A DNA stretch of 64,000 nucleotides, taken from NCBI RefSeq assembly GCF_905220565.1, contig NC_059396.1, positions 7,413,206 through 7,477,205 on the forward strand, in the 5' to 3' direction. Each line of letters opens with the position of its first letter. Position 1 is the stretch's first letter. The translations under genes were made by a program, and so were the position numbers. This document shows, piece after piece, positions 50,353 through 64,000 of this stretch. The notes below the pieces were generated by a model. The model was given only the letters and a program-made list of their open reading frames with translations. It was not told the DNA's origin and did not search any database. This stretch comes from Melitaea cinxia. Taxonomy: Eukaryota > Arthropoda > Insecta > Lepidoptera > Nymphalidae.

Positions 50353-53300
50353 AGTAAATTATTATTATATATCAACGCAATAATAAGTATTTTTTTTGAA
50401 TCAAATATATATTATATAAGTGATGATGATGATGATGATAGATATTAAATTAAAATGATTTATTAGATTATGATTTTATTACCAGCAAACAGCAGCAAAA
50501 ATAAATTTTATATAAAAAAAATATTGGAATAAAAACCCGTCATAGGTGATGCTTGTTATTAGAAACTCGATAAATGATGTTACTTATAAAAAATATTTTA
50601 TAATTTTTCGGTAAAGATATTTTATTAATTAATATAAGGAAGATGCGCTTCGTTGGCGAATTTGGTGTCCTCGAGACGATGGAGTTCACTGACCTGCCGT
50701 TCATCGTATGTCCGCAAAAAATGCACTGTTCCGTCCCACGCCAAACGCAACACTCACACATTTCCACAATCATTACGACCAAACACACAATGAAAAGTCG
50801 TGTACCATTCGTGGCTAAACTTTAATCTCAAGCCACATTTCACGCCTTCTTTGCTTCTATCTCACAAAAGTAATACTTGCTTACTCTTTACACGTATTAG
50901 AAAGAGGCGACGTGAGACTGATTAATTATGACATCCGACCTATTTATATTATTTAGAGCAAGTCGCAATCTTATCTCAAAACAAAATAGCCAATTGTTGA
51001 ACAATAAATAAGCCAGCGGGGTGCGCCCACGCATCTCATCTCCACATCAACTCACTGGGCACGCGTCGAGTTTCCTGTATCATTTATTAAGATTGAGCCA
51101 TAGGCAAATATTACCATTGATTAAATTTAAGATTCGATCATAGTTAATTTATGCAGTCAAATATACTTATTAATAAATATTTTAATTTTTCAGAAGAAAC
51201 CGTATGATTTGTCATCATAATAAATTTGTAATTAACGTTTTAACAAAAAGGCTATAATTCTCGGTCCACTGCTGCTATATACCAATTAAATTAAATTTAC
51301 GAAGAATTTAGAAATTGGTTAGCTTCCTTGAAGCGCATCGTTGTAATTGACTTACTTGAGTTAAGAGCATAAAAGCATTATACTCGTATGCGATGTATTT
51401 TGTACATTAATTGTAGAACATTATTTACATTTAATTTGGAAAAAGTCCGATTTATTTCAAGACGAGATACTGCGTTAATTGCTAAATAATTAGTGTGAAA
51501 AAATAAAAATAAAAATGCATAAAATATTTTAGCGCTGTACAGTGCTTTAAAACTTTTTAGGAAAATGAATTACTGGAGTAACATAATTCAGATGGTTTTA
51601 TTTTACGGAAGATACAAATCTATGTAATATGTCAAATCTTTATTGAAACAATTATGAAATTCAATTCCTACGTTCGTTTTGTGCAAAACTAAAAAAAAAA
51701 AGTGTTCAAATTAAGAATTCTTGCAGTTATTTTCAATAAAATTCGGGATTTAATTAAAAGTGATAACGGGGATACAGCTCTCGTAGGCTACGATACAGGT
51801 AAAACCGCGGGTCAGTATCTACTGGATGACGCTGCATAAACGTTAATTAACTTGCCTCACCTGATTCCTTGTTGCTTAATCGCACTTATCTCTTACAATT
51901 TCAGACTAAACTTTAAGCATCCACGTCGGCAGTATATATGTGTTCATTTTAGTTTTTTTAATACATTTTATAGTTTCTAATAAACTTTAAGTTTCATTTT
52001 TAATGGAATAAATGATTGTCATGGATATGTTTTGTATACAAAATGTAAGAAATTGGAGAAATATTGTGGAATCATTGAATTTGATTTCCGACCTTTGGTC
52101 AGAACTGAACATTCGCTCTTCTTTGATAAACGTACAGAATTGAGTTCCGGATTCGTGATGTGGGCACGGAAATGAAAGACTTCTATTGGCATAGACTGAT
52201 ATTTGCTGTTGTTATTTAACAACCCATAACGACGTATGTTTTGCCCTTTCTGATTTTATTTTATAACTTTCCTATTATAATAAACTCAAAACTTTTCGAA
52301 AAAAAAAAATGTTAACCACACATTTAATGTAGGTGTTAGGTACTATATAATTGTAAAGAAAACAGGCGTATTTAAAATAACAGTTGAAATACAAAATTAA
52401 ATAAACAGAACCAAATTAAATTAATAAATTATTATTACAAAAATAACAGAAGACAGTTTTCGGATGACGAATCAAAACGTCGTATTAATACGTTATGAAC
52501 CGAAATATTATCAAAGTAATAAGAGACGCAGCAAGCGGCACTAAGAGTACTGTGTGCTAAGTGGCTTTTAAGGTCGCTTACCTCATCTCGCCTGCTAGTC
52601 CGACAATCTTACTGTTTATGCACGAATTTAGTAATGATTGCGATGTTTATTTGATCTATTTATGTTGTAACATCGAGAAATCTCATTTCATGGTTAGGGA
52701 CTTTTTTACTCGTATTTCTAAAGCATGATTTGATCTCTGGTGTCTTTCAGACAAAAAGAACGTGCTGAAGCACGAATCCAGACATAAGAGCCTCCTGTTT
52801 CTAGGATATTAGCACGTAACAATAGAAAACATGAGCCCAATTTAGATGTTAAGCAAAAAATGTTAAGTCATAATAAATTCATTCGGAGTACAAAGAATAT
52901 CTCGTACACAAATAAAGTGCGACTCATCGCGTCTTATAAAATCATGTTCAATGATTCATACGTATTTATATGTGCTAAATCTATCCCCTTATTACGGGAA
53001 ATTTATAATTTTCTAAAACTTTGTGATAAATCAGAAGAATAAAGCACGATTTAAGACTTAAAATTTATTTTAAGTTAATTTGAACAAAATATATAGAAAG
53101 TTATTTTTTTTTTTTAATTTATAACTATCGTCTTACTGATTACATTACATTTTATAATTCACTCACCTCATTGCTTTGACATTACCCTATACGTGTCCAA
53201 CAAATATATTAAATTAAGCGCATGTCCATTTATCGGCTATTAAGCCTGTATGGCGTCAGCCAAATAAGTAACCGAATACAAGGTACGTGAATAGAGAATT

Positions 53301-55021
53301 TGTTGATGTCACTGATTTCAAGAACATAAATTATACAATACGAAACATAATGAATGCAGTAATCACTTTGAATCTGATGTTTTTGCTGGTGTAATTTAAA
53401 GTTAATGTCGAAGTTTTCGGCATTATCTACGCCTCACTAGCACAGCGCATAGGATCGCGTGCATGTGGTTCGGCCAAGTCACCGCAGGTCGTAAATAAGA
53501 GCGTCTCTTTGCGGGCCATTATTAATGAATGCGCTGTAACCCTGCCTCCCTCATACCCTTCAGCCCGAAAACTGAATAACAGGTGCGTGTAACCCCATTC
53601 GCACAATCTATTTTCGATGTTATTATAACTGTAAAGCTAACGTTTGTTGTTCTGTCTCACTCTAAATATTCATTCCATATGCCAGATATTGAGATTTGTT
53701 TGGGAGTCATCTGCTCGACATCGTCGTTTTTGAATAAGCGCGGTCTCGTATTGGCTTTGCAGTTTCATTAGCCGTATGGGAACACTTATTTAGAGGATCG
53801 TGTTGCCGGAATTGCGTATGAAAATTTGTACTTAACAGTATTTTATACAATGTATAGCGTGAATAATGTATTCAAAAGAATTACACTTTCTTTAGAATGC
53901 TTCTTTTAATTACTAAGAGGGTAGATTAAGAAAAATATTGCTTACCTTAACCTAAGTAACTTGTAACTAAAAATTATGGTTATTAAAATACGAGATTAAT
54001 TACATTTCTTCTCTTGTTTTAAGAAAACAGGCACTCTCTTCAAATGGAATATGAAAATAAAACTTTCAACAAATAAGAATGAATACATTGACGAATATAA
54101 TGCCGTTACTCGTAAAAATTTGCACATAAGCCTTATCGAAAACTCAACACATTAAATAATTAGTTAATTAACAAATAAAGCTTAACAGCTTCGTTTTGCT
54201 TCGTCAATATTATGAATTACATGTATACATGCATAAGTCAAATAAATAATAATTTCTTATATCTTATATTTTTAATGCTTTTAAGTCAGGAAGGGTATCT
54301 AATTGCCATTAATATTATAAAAATATAAAGTTGTTTTATAGAGGCAAGTTACAAATTATTCATCATTATGACACTATTCGGAGCAAGCAGCAGAGCAACA
54401 ACCATAAACGCGAGAAAAACGTCGACATTAGTGTTCTCATACAAAAATAAAAAGCAATAGCATAATATAGTAAGCAGTTAAATAAAATCCAGTGCGTAGT
54501 TGAAATTAATTTGTATAAAGCTATGCTCCTTTTTAAATAAAAAATTGCAACAACACATGCTGCCTAGTTATCATATTGTAATAGTGTAGGGTAAATAGCA
54601 CGGGAAGGGAACATTAGTTTTTTTATGTTAGCATCAGACTGACATTCTATTATTTACTACTCGGAAAACTGCTTTTCACATCAGAAACAGGCCTCTACCG
54701 AGGTAGACAAAGATGGCGCCACCGCTGCCAGCATTAATGCACTTACTCTATGAATGACGTAATCGTAATATTGTTCCGAGCTCGGATTTCTGTTCATGTT
54801 ACCCCGTAATCAGCATTTTCAAATAAGTAGGTACAGTAAAATATTACAGCAGGTAACACTGGAGTTTAAATATTAAATTTTCTACAAAATTTAAAACTTA
54901 GTAAAATATTAAAAAAATAATAAATAAATACCTTATAACATACATACACGGTCGTTTGTTCCTATGGTAAGCAACTTAATGCTTGTGTTATAGGTAACAG
55001 TCGGCTGATATATCTAAATAC
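50353..55021. other. Noncoding region, nothing assigned
   Basis: Short (TGA)6 repeat at 50421-50439. Short open frames only (50540-50788, 52860-53042, 53583-53771), none with a motif. A GC-mixed stretch at 53430-53560 may be regulatory. Confidence 0.5.
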
Positions 55022-55158
55022 TTTTTTTTATTATAAATATACATTGAAATATCACATATATAAATATATAAATACAAACATTACATCCAGATTCAGGTGG
55101 GAGTCGAACCCACAACCCGCAGAGGAGAAAACTAGAAACTGCACCAACGAGCTAGTCA
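55022..55158 (-). mobile_element. tRNA-derived SINE
   Basis: On the minus strand the head reads GACTAGCTCGTTGGTGCAG (A box), then GCGGGTTGTGGGTTCGACTC (B box GGTTCGACTCC), then CTGGATGTAATGTTTGT and an AT-rich tail with 'TTTATATATTTATATATG' ending in an A run. This is the layout of a common lepidopteran SINE. It is short and looks nearly complete. The open frame at 55044-55253 on the plus strand is its shadow. Confidence 0.8.
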
Positions 55159-55168
55159 TAATTAATAA

Positions 55169-55210
55169 ATGTATTCATAATAATGTACAATTATGTATTC
55201 ATAATAATGT
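55169..55210. repeat. Local duplication 'atgtattcataataatgt' (period 24)
   Basis: Two exact 18-bp copies start at 55169 and 55193, immediately next to the 5' end of the SINE. Possibly a slippage product or a duplication linked to the insertion. Confidence 0.75.
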
Positions 55211-56040
55211 GTGTAGTATTGTTGATAACAATAGAATTTCAAAAATTATATAGAAAAATCATGTTACTCATATTTTTACGAGTAGACAAATAAACTCGCT
55301 CGGTGAAGTCATATCGTGCGATATGACCGTCGAGGTCAGTCGAATCCAAACCGAAGTGTGTCTACGAAGTTGTGGCTAATGAAACAGACTGCCTGAATCA
55401 TAACAAAATGACGTAATATAGGAGGAAGTTATCATTTGTGTGAATCCACCTACACGCATCTACAAAAATGACGAAGATGTTTATTTGGAACAAGCTAAAA
55501 TATATGAACAATATACCCAACAGTTATGAATTCAATTATTTATAGTTTGTGTGAAATAAAGGAATGATATTGAACTGCCGTCGACAATGGACTGTACAGC
55601 TAGTTATTCCTATATATAAAGTAGGTATCATTATCGTTAAATATAATGATAATACTTATTACACGTAAGCGATGCTTAGCCGGCGTTGTTGTTATACGAT
55701 TCCGCGTCTACGGTGGTGTTATGGTTAGAGTTTGTGTTAATTAGCGTGAGCTACTGTGACTCATCTACATTGATTACAATCGGCCAAGGTCGTATCGTTT
55801 AGCGAGAAGCAAATCAATCGTGGCGTATCTCAGTGTCTCGCACGTGCTAGATTTGCCTGTAGCTCAGGTCACAGTTGTGATCTGGCTCGTGTCATGATTA
55901 TATTAATTGCAGTATACCTAACCTATCCGGTAAAATTTCATTCTGAAGCTTATATGATTTATTTACAGTCAATTTAACAAAAAAAATTGTATGGTTGATT
56001 TTAGATTTAAATTTAAAATTAGGTTTCTTATTGTATCTTA

Positions 56041-56087
<47 letters not shown>

Positions 56088-57479
56088 GCATATGACATCG
56101 TTTTCGTGTACAGGCTAGCTTGACAATATTAAAATTCAAGGTCAATTTTTGTTAGGTGTGCTCGATAAATTGATTTCTGAGTATCACGTTTTATTATATT
56201 TGGTATAGATTAAACACGAGCTGTTGGGAGGCTACACAAAAATAGCAACGATGTTATTTAAATTTATTACCACGAATTGGAAGATTATTCATACTCAGAT
56301 TTGCTCACGTATTTTTAGCACTTAATGTTTTTGTTTCATAACCTAATGAAATGAAGATTGAGACAATTTTAATTAAATTTTACAAGTATATGTCACAAAA
56401 CATAATAATTGTTTTGTTCAAAACAGAATAGATTAGAAATGGAATGATACATTCAATATATAATTAGTACTATTTCAACAGTACCACCATTTTCTAAGAT
56501 AAAATGTGTATGTGAACGTAGACTCGTTAAAAATTCCGTTACAATTTCTCACATTTCCTCAAATCCACCCCGCGTTCGCGTGAATCATTTGAATTATAAA
56601 GTGAGACGCGAGTGCATACAAAGTGCAGAGGATTCCTTGGCTATGTAAATGAAGTGTGGAACTGGGGCTTATAGGCGACTTACACCTGGAGGTCACGAAG
56701 TCAACGGAAGGCCGGGAGTCACCAGATGTCCAAAATTTATTTAAGGTTATAGAACTAAAATATACAAAAAAAAAAAAAAAAAAAAATAAGTAATCGAAAA
56801 CAGTAGCATTATTTCTCGATCTTTGTGTTATACTTTTGTTCACATTAGTGCTATTTGTTCAGATATGTGATAGAAAACTTATCTATTAATAAATTTATAT
56901 AGTATTTGCTAATTAATTGTAAACAAGGAATACGTATTTGTTTTGTAAATTTTAAAATGAAGTTTTTCCAAGTTTCAGTTAAGTTTCGACATTTAATATA
57001 TTCGTAGAACAATTTAAACTCTACACAAACAAAAATTATTCTATAACCGTTACTCGAATCTAAGACCGGCTTTGTTCCCTAACATGAAACTAATTTATTC
57101 GTAACATGCCATTCCTTAGTATAAATAATCGAAAATCAAATTATATATGCGTATTAACGGTCAAGTCATAGTTCAAAGAGTAGGGCAACGGGCAACCCTT
57201 TAGGAGCGAGAGGTGAAGAAGTTTCAAATTAAATCCGATCACCCTACGGGCTCACTGCACGCTTACTCTATTTGAAATTTAACAAAAAAAAATATTAAAA
57301 GCATAACCTGTTTATGCGACTATAATAACCATTTGTATTCATGACATATTATTAAAATATATATTTAAACTTTTTTTATTTTATTATGTAACGTTTATTT
57401 TTATTTTCTTACTATTCCAATTTAATATTAATTTAGTCGTTCAAGTAAGTGCAAAACTGTATCGCACCGTGATAGTCGG
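55211..57479. other. Noncoding region, nothing assigned
   Basis: AT-rich with the TA microsatellite at 56046 and a 21-bp A run at 56766-56786. The frame 56559-56843 crosses this A run and is not credible. Confidence 0.5.
56046..56085. repeat. (AT)n microsatellite
   Basis: About 20 AT units; the open frame 55898-56098 minus is an artefact of it. Confidence 0.95.
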
Positions 57480-57634
57480 TAATCGCCGCAAGCACCGGCG
57501 GCCAGTCGGCGAGGCGGCGGCGGCGCGACGCGGCCGGCCAGCGTCGCGTGTGGCGCCGTTAATGGATATTGATGGCGATGGCGCAACTAATTAGACGCCT
57601 GCTCTACTATTGCCTTTATGTTTATGTTTTTGCG
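57480..57634 (+). promoter_or_regulatory. GC-rich island ending in a plus-strand donor-like site
   Basis: A dense GC block (GGCGAGGCGGCGGCGGCGCG) is followed by CAACTAATTAGACGCC and then TTTTTGCG|GTAAGTTTT (GT at 57635-57636). On the plus strand this could be a noncoding first exon of a divergent transcript; alternatively a homeodomain-bound enhancer (TAATTAG core). The short ATG frame inside stops after about ten codons. Nothing proves transcription. Confidence 0.25.
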
Positions 57635-57769
57635 GTAAGTTTTTGCAGGTAACCCATTTATTTGGGTGCATATAATTACGTAGATTTCCGTTGTTGCAGA
57701 AGCTATTTGAATAGAGATCGATGTGGTCGGTATGTTATGTTGGTATGTGACGCCACGTACGTCTGCACT

Positions 57770-57885
57770 GTGGCAGATATTAGAAGGCGCAGGGCCTGGC
57801 AGCCAAGCGGCCGGGCGGTATCAATCACCGTGGGCGGGCTGCGCGACATTGGACTTCAATTAGGCGGGTGGCGCGTGTGATTGCT
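57770..57885. promoter_or_regulatory. Second GC-rich patch near 57.8 kb
   Basis: GC-rich sequence about 150 bp after the previous island, open on the plus strand (57662-57880) without a recognisable product. May belong to the same regulatory element. Confidence 0.2.
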
Positions 57886-60800
57886 CACTCCTCTACACAC
57901 CAAAGGGTTACTTGACCTACTTATTATGATCGTCGCACGAGTCCTCGTTAGTAGGGAAGCTTGGAAATGAACTGGTAATATAATTTTCACGTCGTCGTTA
58001 TTTTAAACATTATTGTTAGCCGTAACTTCTCTAACTAAAGAATAATCCTAGTCGGTTATTCACTGTAATGTTTGAATATTTAATCAATGTAGCGGTGAAG
58101 AGAATGAGTTGCGAAGGAGTATTTATCGATTATAGAAATTAGTATAGACCATAACACCCGTGTCAGGAAAAAGTGTTAAAGGACGAATCGGTTAATCAGG
58201 CAACGTAAAATAAGTTAACTGTTAATCGTTATTTTGCGTAGAAACGCTTTAAGGGCTAAAATTGGTAAACTTATTAAAACATAAACATAATTACAAAGGA
58301 GCCTAAGTTAATTCAAACACTTTTCGAATGTAGCTGAAGTACTGGATATAATTTCATTGTGAAAACAATATGTAAACGAGCGGTAACCATGACGAGCAAA
58401 GCGATTAAATTTATGATCGCAAATTAAATAATATATAGCAAAAGTAATTATGTTGAAGAAACTAATCTTCAGACAAACTATATGTACATTATATGTTTTT
58501 TTTTTGGTAATTGTTTATTTAATATCGCTATCTGTAATGGAACTATGAACATTTTAATTAAAAAATAAAACACAACTTTTAACTTATGCTTTGTCGTTCT
58601 TTCATTCGTTTTTCGATGTAGCGACAGAAGCAAGTTATTCGAATGAGTACAAAAGATTAGATTTGCAATGTAAAGTAACCTTAAAACAGGTTTAGGATTA
58701 CTAACCAGCGAGGTGGTTTGAACGTCTAGCATGCTTGACCACAAATAGGTCGTGTATTAAATAACACTGCACCGAACCGACCTGCGCAGGTTTCTAAATA
58801 TGTTCAGAGCGACACTATCATAACCGCAGGTGATATTTCGTAATTCGCACATGAATGTCGCAACATTCATATTACACGTTGGATATAAACGCCCTAAATA
58901 TCAAACAACAGCAGCCATATATTACAGATAAGAGATGCAAATACTTGAAAATAAAAAAGGGCGCCCATAACTAAGTTTCTCATTTATACTTTACTCAAAT
59001 TCAGTTAAGTTCGTTTGCACAATAATTTGACTATACTGATAGTGACCTTATAATTAGCCAAATAAAAGTCGACAATATGAGTTCTGTTATTATTTATTCT
59101 GGATGAAGATAATAAATTTGAAGAAAATAACATTTGTATATCGTGGAAATCGTACACATAACTAATAATAACTGTAACGAATGCGCCAAATCTTCGCCTA
59201 AATTAAGCTTTCAGAAAGTTATCCAAAACTTTAAATATCCTTAATCCCTAACGAATTCATGTAATATGGTATATTTGTAGCTCGTTTCATCTAAGATATC
59301 TTTAATAAATATAAAATTATTGAAAGTATCATATTAAATATATGGCGCATAACTTGAAAATTAACGGACCATTAACAAGAGATCTCGTAATTAAATCTAG
59401 GAATTTAATTAAAGCATTAGATCACACAGGCATTTTTGAGTTAACGACCCAAACAATTTTGCCACTCTTTAGCACTACATGGGGATGCGGAATAAAGGCA
59501 TATTTTATGTTACACAAAATTTGTTGATGAATTAAACAATATTTCAGCTCTAAATTTCGAACGCTGTGTCATAAAATATTTGATGTAAGCGGCCTATATT
59601 GAAACCAACCTCGTTCTAATTTGAGTAATTAATGCAGCCACTTCGTTAGTTCCCGAACTAAGTTAGCCTCTCGTAAGCTCGCGTGAGGAGTAAGTCTATG
59701 CCAGCTGTTCTAAGGCAATGATTATAATTAACATTAAATAAATGCTTTTACTTTGGCTCATTGAAAGGATGGACGTTTGTGCTAATAAAAGATTTGGTAA
59801 TTTTTAGAAGATAATTAAGTTTAACATATGTATGTTTAAGCCATGCGCTATTATTTATTATAAAATGTCTATAATAGGATGTTATTACCTTTTGTAACTA
59901 TGCCGTGTAACAAGGCTTTGTCATTGCTTGATACGGATACATAACGTAGGAAATATAAATAGCAAAATTAATTATTTATTTTAGTTTTCATCATAGTCGA
60001 CACTGAAAGTGTTTAGGTGACTTCAAACTTAGTTGTCTTCAAAATAGACGTCGCCAAATTTTATTTGATTTAGATTCATGGATATATACAGAGAAACAAT
60101 CTCGAGGTACAAAAATGAATTAAAACGAGACAAAATAAATAATATAATAAAATTGAATGAACTAAATTTTGCTACTTTTCAATGTAATTTTTTTATAGTG
60201 TATTAATAAAAATAATCTCATAACACAACATAAAGATAACAACGACAGCAAAATCAATAAAATACTTATCTGCAAAAAAACCCTGCACCTATTTCAAGAC
60301 TGGCATTTCCTAACTTATTTGGAATCATAAAACAGCGCGTATTTGTTTCTTCATAATAAGTAACATTGAGTATACTATGTTGAATTTTGATGTAGTTACT
60401 TTCGAGCCTAGATTCGTTGTGTGAAATGATATTGTAATTATCTAGGATTAATTACAGCGAGAACGTGCCATTGAGTGATCAGTGTTCGCGCTGCTAAACG
60501 CCACGTAACCTATGATAGAAGGTCGTAGTGATTGGATGTCCACGGCAAATATTGAATTTCATTTATACTGAAACGAGTTTTTGGCTTGTTATACAATTTC
60601 TCTTATAGTGGACAAGGTAACATTTTATTTAGTTATATAACTCATACGTGTGTATGTACTGTCAGGGTTGGTACAAGTGTTACTTATATTATATGAAAGC
60701 GATTTTTGAGAAAATTGCCCATATTTTATTGCGCATACTTTACACACGATAAAAATGAACAATTAATGTTTTCCTTATGAGTCAAAAATTTTACATTCAT

Positions 60801-63800
60801 GGAAGAAAACCTTGTTATAAAAAAAAAATCAAAGTTTTGTAACAATACATTTAATCAACGAGTATGCTAACCAATAATTAATGCCCTAGAAACTACAAGA
60901 CGATCAGGATTGCTCCCAATCTTCATGTTGCCTTCAATTTAATGTTAATGGACGTTTAACAGAAAGGCAATGGAGTTTGCGTGTTAATTTATACATCTTG
61001 ACAGTTAAACCAGACGAATTCTCTTAGAAGGAAATGATAAGGCATCGTATTCATCCTACTTTTTGTTAAAACGTAACAACATTAATTAGGTTGAAATAAA
61101 TACTTTTAAAACTTTGTTCGACAAAAAATGATTGCGATCAAAATTGAACGCACACTAAGAGATTAAAGCAGTTTTTAATCAGTTGAGAACACAACTCCAG
61201 TTTACGAGCACCGTCTTAACAGTTCTTTTTTAATTGCCTCTCGACGGGCCCGGGCCGTGTAATGCGCAATTTAATGATCCTTCAAAATGTAAAATGCATT
61301 ACTACGCCATCTTTATTTTACTGCTCACTGAGATGAAATGCACAAAAAGTAGGTGGCATTCTTAAGATAATATTTAGAAGTAAACATATTAATGATATTC
61401 ATATGAAAAAATACTCATTTTACTTTTTACCTTTTATGCATTATCATATTATTTGATAACTCTACATTTTTACCTCGTTTTACTTTGGAATTAAATGTCA
61501 TAATGTTGTGTTAAGAAAGCAAAAAAACTTTTAAATTACGCATGCACCCTCACAGACGACTGTCGCTGGCACCTAATTATAATATAAATATCTACCGGCG
61601 TTTAACAACTGACCCGGCCATTATAATCTTAATACTTCGCTGTCTCGGATTAAAATAATTGGAAATGATGTAAATTTGCTAAAACATTAAAACGATTATA
61701 TGGCTAAATTATGTAAAGAAAAGGTTACTCTTTGGTTCTTGGGTATAGTAATTATAGATGCTAATATTTTATAAGTTTTTAAGCATATCTAAAAATAAAA
61801 TAGCATAACATTACGCCATATTAGCAAACTGGTTAAATTTGATTTGATATTATTGTATTATCAGTAAAGTAATAAGGTATATGAAGAAAGCCCTTGTGAC
61901 GTATTTCAGACCATATAATTGAAGAGAAATTACTGAATATAATAAACAATTTGTGTAAAACTAAAAGTGGCCAAACCGGTTGATCAACTCTATTAGCGTA
62001 CTACCAGTATTTTTATAAACATAAAAAAAAAACATAAAGTGGAGTGAAACCGTGCAAGCGATTTTAAAGGCACATTTTGCGTTTCGTGCCTCGTTTTGGT
62101 CATATGGACTGACGGATACATGCAACAATGAGCCATACAACCGGTCGCAGGACCGTTACAGATGGACCGCCGCGCCGTTCGTGAATATGCATGAACAGTG
62201 ACTTGACCTCGTGTTATTAGACATCGGGCGCAGAGCGTGGGACCTCTAGGAACAATCGACATTTGACATTTTGTGGGATGACCGGATACGTTTTATATCC
62301 TTAAAATTTTTGTACAGGATAAAGTCATATTTTTATAAGTAGTAACGGTGCAATTTGGATTATAAGTCATCAATCAGAATGCGACCATGGGTCAGGCACC
62401 CTTTACACCCGACTACCTGTCGCACACGCCAGCTCGCAGCAGGCGCTAATCAGTCACTAAGTCAAGCTAAATCTCGGTCTGACATGGAGACCGCGCTGTG
62501 CGGCTAATGGTGTTTTGACGAACGTGGATATTAGTTTTCGCGACGTGTGTAATGTGGTGAATATTCTTAACGAACTTGTCATTGGTGAGTCTCATATTAA
62601 TTTACTCTTAAACAGAATGTTTGGTTATTTATTTATTTATATAATTAAAATATTTTTAAAAGTTAATTGAAGGGAATAAAACAAAAGTAACTACAAATAT
62701 GTTACCGTTCCAGTATAAAAAATATTAACTATACTTGTTTAAGATTGAGCAGATGAATTGTGGAACAAAAGAATTATTACTGCTCATCGAGCAAGACTGA
62801 ATTTTCACATAAAATATCAGACATTTATGAAATAGCGGTAGCTTGTCATCCGGAGCGTGGGTATTGGTCTAGCGGGCGGCGAGCCACGGCGATTGCTGTA
62901 AAATTTCATAGCAATAGTGAATGTACACGCGAGTCTAAAAATAAACGCGGCGGTCACAGCGGGCGTAGCCATGCGATACTGAGATAACTGCTCCAGAGTA
63001 TTTGCCGCATCGGCGCCACTCTGTGTTGTGACATGAGAATGTGCGTCACATGCGTACACTTAATTAGTCGCGTTAATTTTATCCGACACAATCGCTTTCG
63101 AGTGGATGCTATATTTTGATTGTGAATTGACTCGTTTTAAGCGATAATCGTGGTTTAAACTCGTTTATTGAGTGCCGATATTTAGTACTTATGAAGCCTT
63201 TTATGAGTACTTTAATATGTTTCAGAGTTCAATTCATAAACTTTACAAATATATAATTTCAATATAATATGCAATTATAATTATTAAATCAGTACAATAC
63301 TGTAAAGGAACCATATTTCTTACATTTTTTTCAGTACATCTTAAAGACACTCTCCCTATTCTGTTTTAGTAATATTTATGTCACATTTGACTAGAAACCG
63401 TTAGTCACTCCTGGGCGTTATATTGGAAGCGAAGCCTTATGGAGCGATGAGATATGGCGGCAAAGCGAATGGCATAAAATGTAATGCATCTTATACGTCT
63501 CGAAAACAAATGGGAGTAGAAATTTTTCACTCGTCGGGGGAAAATCGAGTACAATGAAACAGGAAATCATTTTAGCGATGTTAATACGCAAAGCAGCAAA
63601 GCGTGACGAGCAGAAACAAACTGAATTGAAGCGAGGAACGGAGCAATAACGTCGGTGGGCTTCATCTCGGCCAGATCACGTTCCTAGAACAAAAGGAGAG
63701 TGCGGCGAGCGCAACGGCCTAACGAAATAAAAAAATCACGTTCAAATGTAGCTTTTCATATTTAACTAACTCTGCGCATTGGAACGTTTTCGAATAATGT

Positions 63801-64000
63801 TATCTAGAGCTTAGTTCTATATAAAAATCTTTGTATTAAATATATTCGCAGATTTAATTACATTACTTAGGGTCGCTTTATATTTCAGACATTGAGTGTG
63901 AAATAGATTTATTATTTATGTTCATATACACCTACTAAGAATAGCTATTAGTTCCTCATAGTCCAGGAGACAAGATGGCACAATGAATAAGAAATAGGTA
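57886..64000. other. Noncoding region, nothing assigned
   Basis: AT-rich with GC-mixed stretches at 62080-62250, 62390-62590, 62840-63060 and 63400-63720. A plus-strand donor-like CATTG|GTGAGT lies at 62584/62585 after the second of these. It could end an untranslated exon, but no coding sequence supports it. Confidence 0.5.

Noticed and set aside
1..64000. CRISPR array, operon, phage or endogenous virus
   Set aside because: No regularly spaced direct repeats, no compact gene clusters, and no viral protein motif in any frame examined.

Overview
The window looks like a piece of a lepidopteran (moth or butterfly) nuclear genome. It is AT-rich, has no prokaryote-style gene packing, and carries several repeat signatures I know from Lepidoptera: tRNA-headed SINEs, LINE 3' ends with the 'GGAGGCCTATGTCCAGCAGTGG' type of terminus, elements ending in '..CACAGCTAGT', and a maT/mariner (DD37D) relic. 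The organism assignment is recognition from memory, not a search result.

Only one host protein-coding exon is recognised: the first coding exon of muscleblind (mbl), on the minus strand at 40642-40830. It encodes the N-terminus and the first CCCH zinc finger. It ends in a consensus donor exactly where the exon encoding '..DSIK' ends in this family. The next coding exon (starting 'GRC..') is not found downstream (coordinates below 40641), so about 40.6 kb of the window is probably one very long mbl intron. Upstream of the start codon, a strong acceptor at 41326/41327 would give a 685-nt exon with a 496-nt 5'UTR holding short uORFs. A GC-rich, TATA-less island near 48.0-48.3 kb ends in a consensus donor at 47891 and is the best candidate for a noncoding first exon and promoter.

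Layout: 1-40641, presumed mbl intron with nested and dispersed repeats. These include tRNA-headed elements (4921-5420 and 25236-26066), a dispersed family ending in a 'GAAGTCGGTT' tail (5937, 14790, 19502, 26561), LINE tails (6905, 10940, 33690), a transposase N-terminal fragment (11311) and a dead mariner (35332-36569). 40642-41326, mbl exon. 41327-47890, presumed first intron, with a tRNA-like relic at 43299. 47891-48300, candidate first exon and promoter. 48301-64000, upstream or alternative-first-exon territory, with a LINE C-terminal relic (50245), a SINE (55022), microsatellites and isolated GC-rich patches (57.5 kb, 57.8 kb, 62-63 kb).

No operon, CRISPR array, viral gene or clearly novel multi-gene system is visible. 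The most interesting biology is the mbl exon itself. In Drosophila the equivalent exon is the source of an abundant circular RNA (circMbl). Here the predicted circle would meet a stop two codons after the back-splice, and the 5'UTR contains a start-stop uORF.
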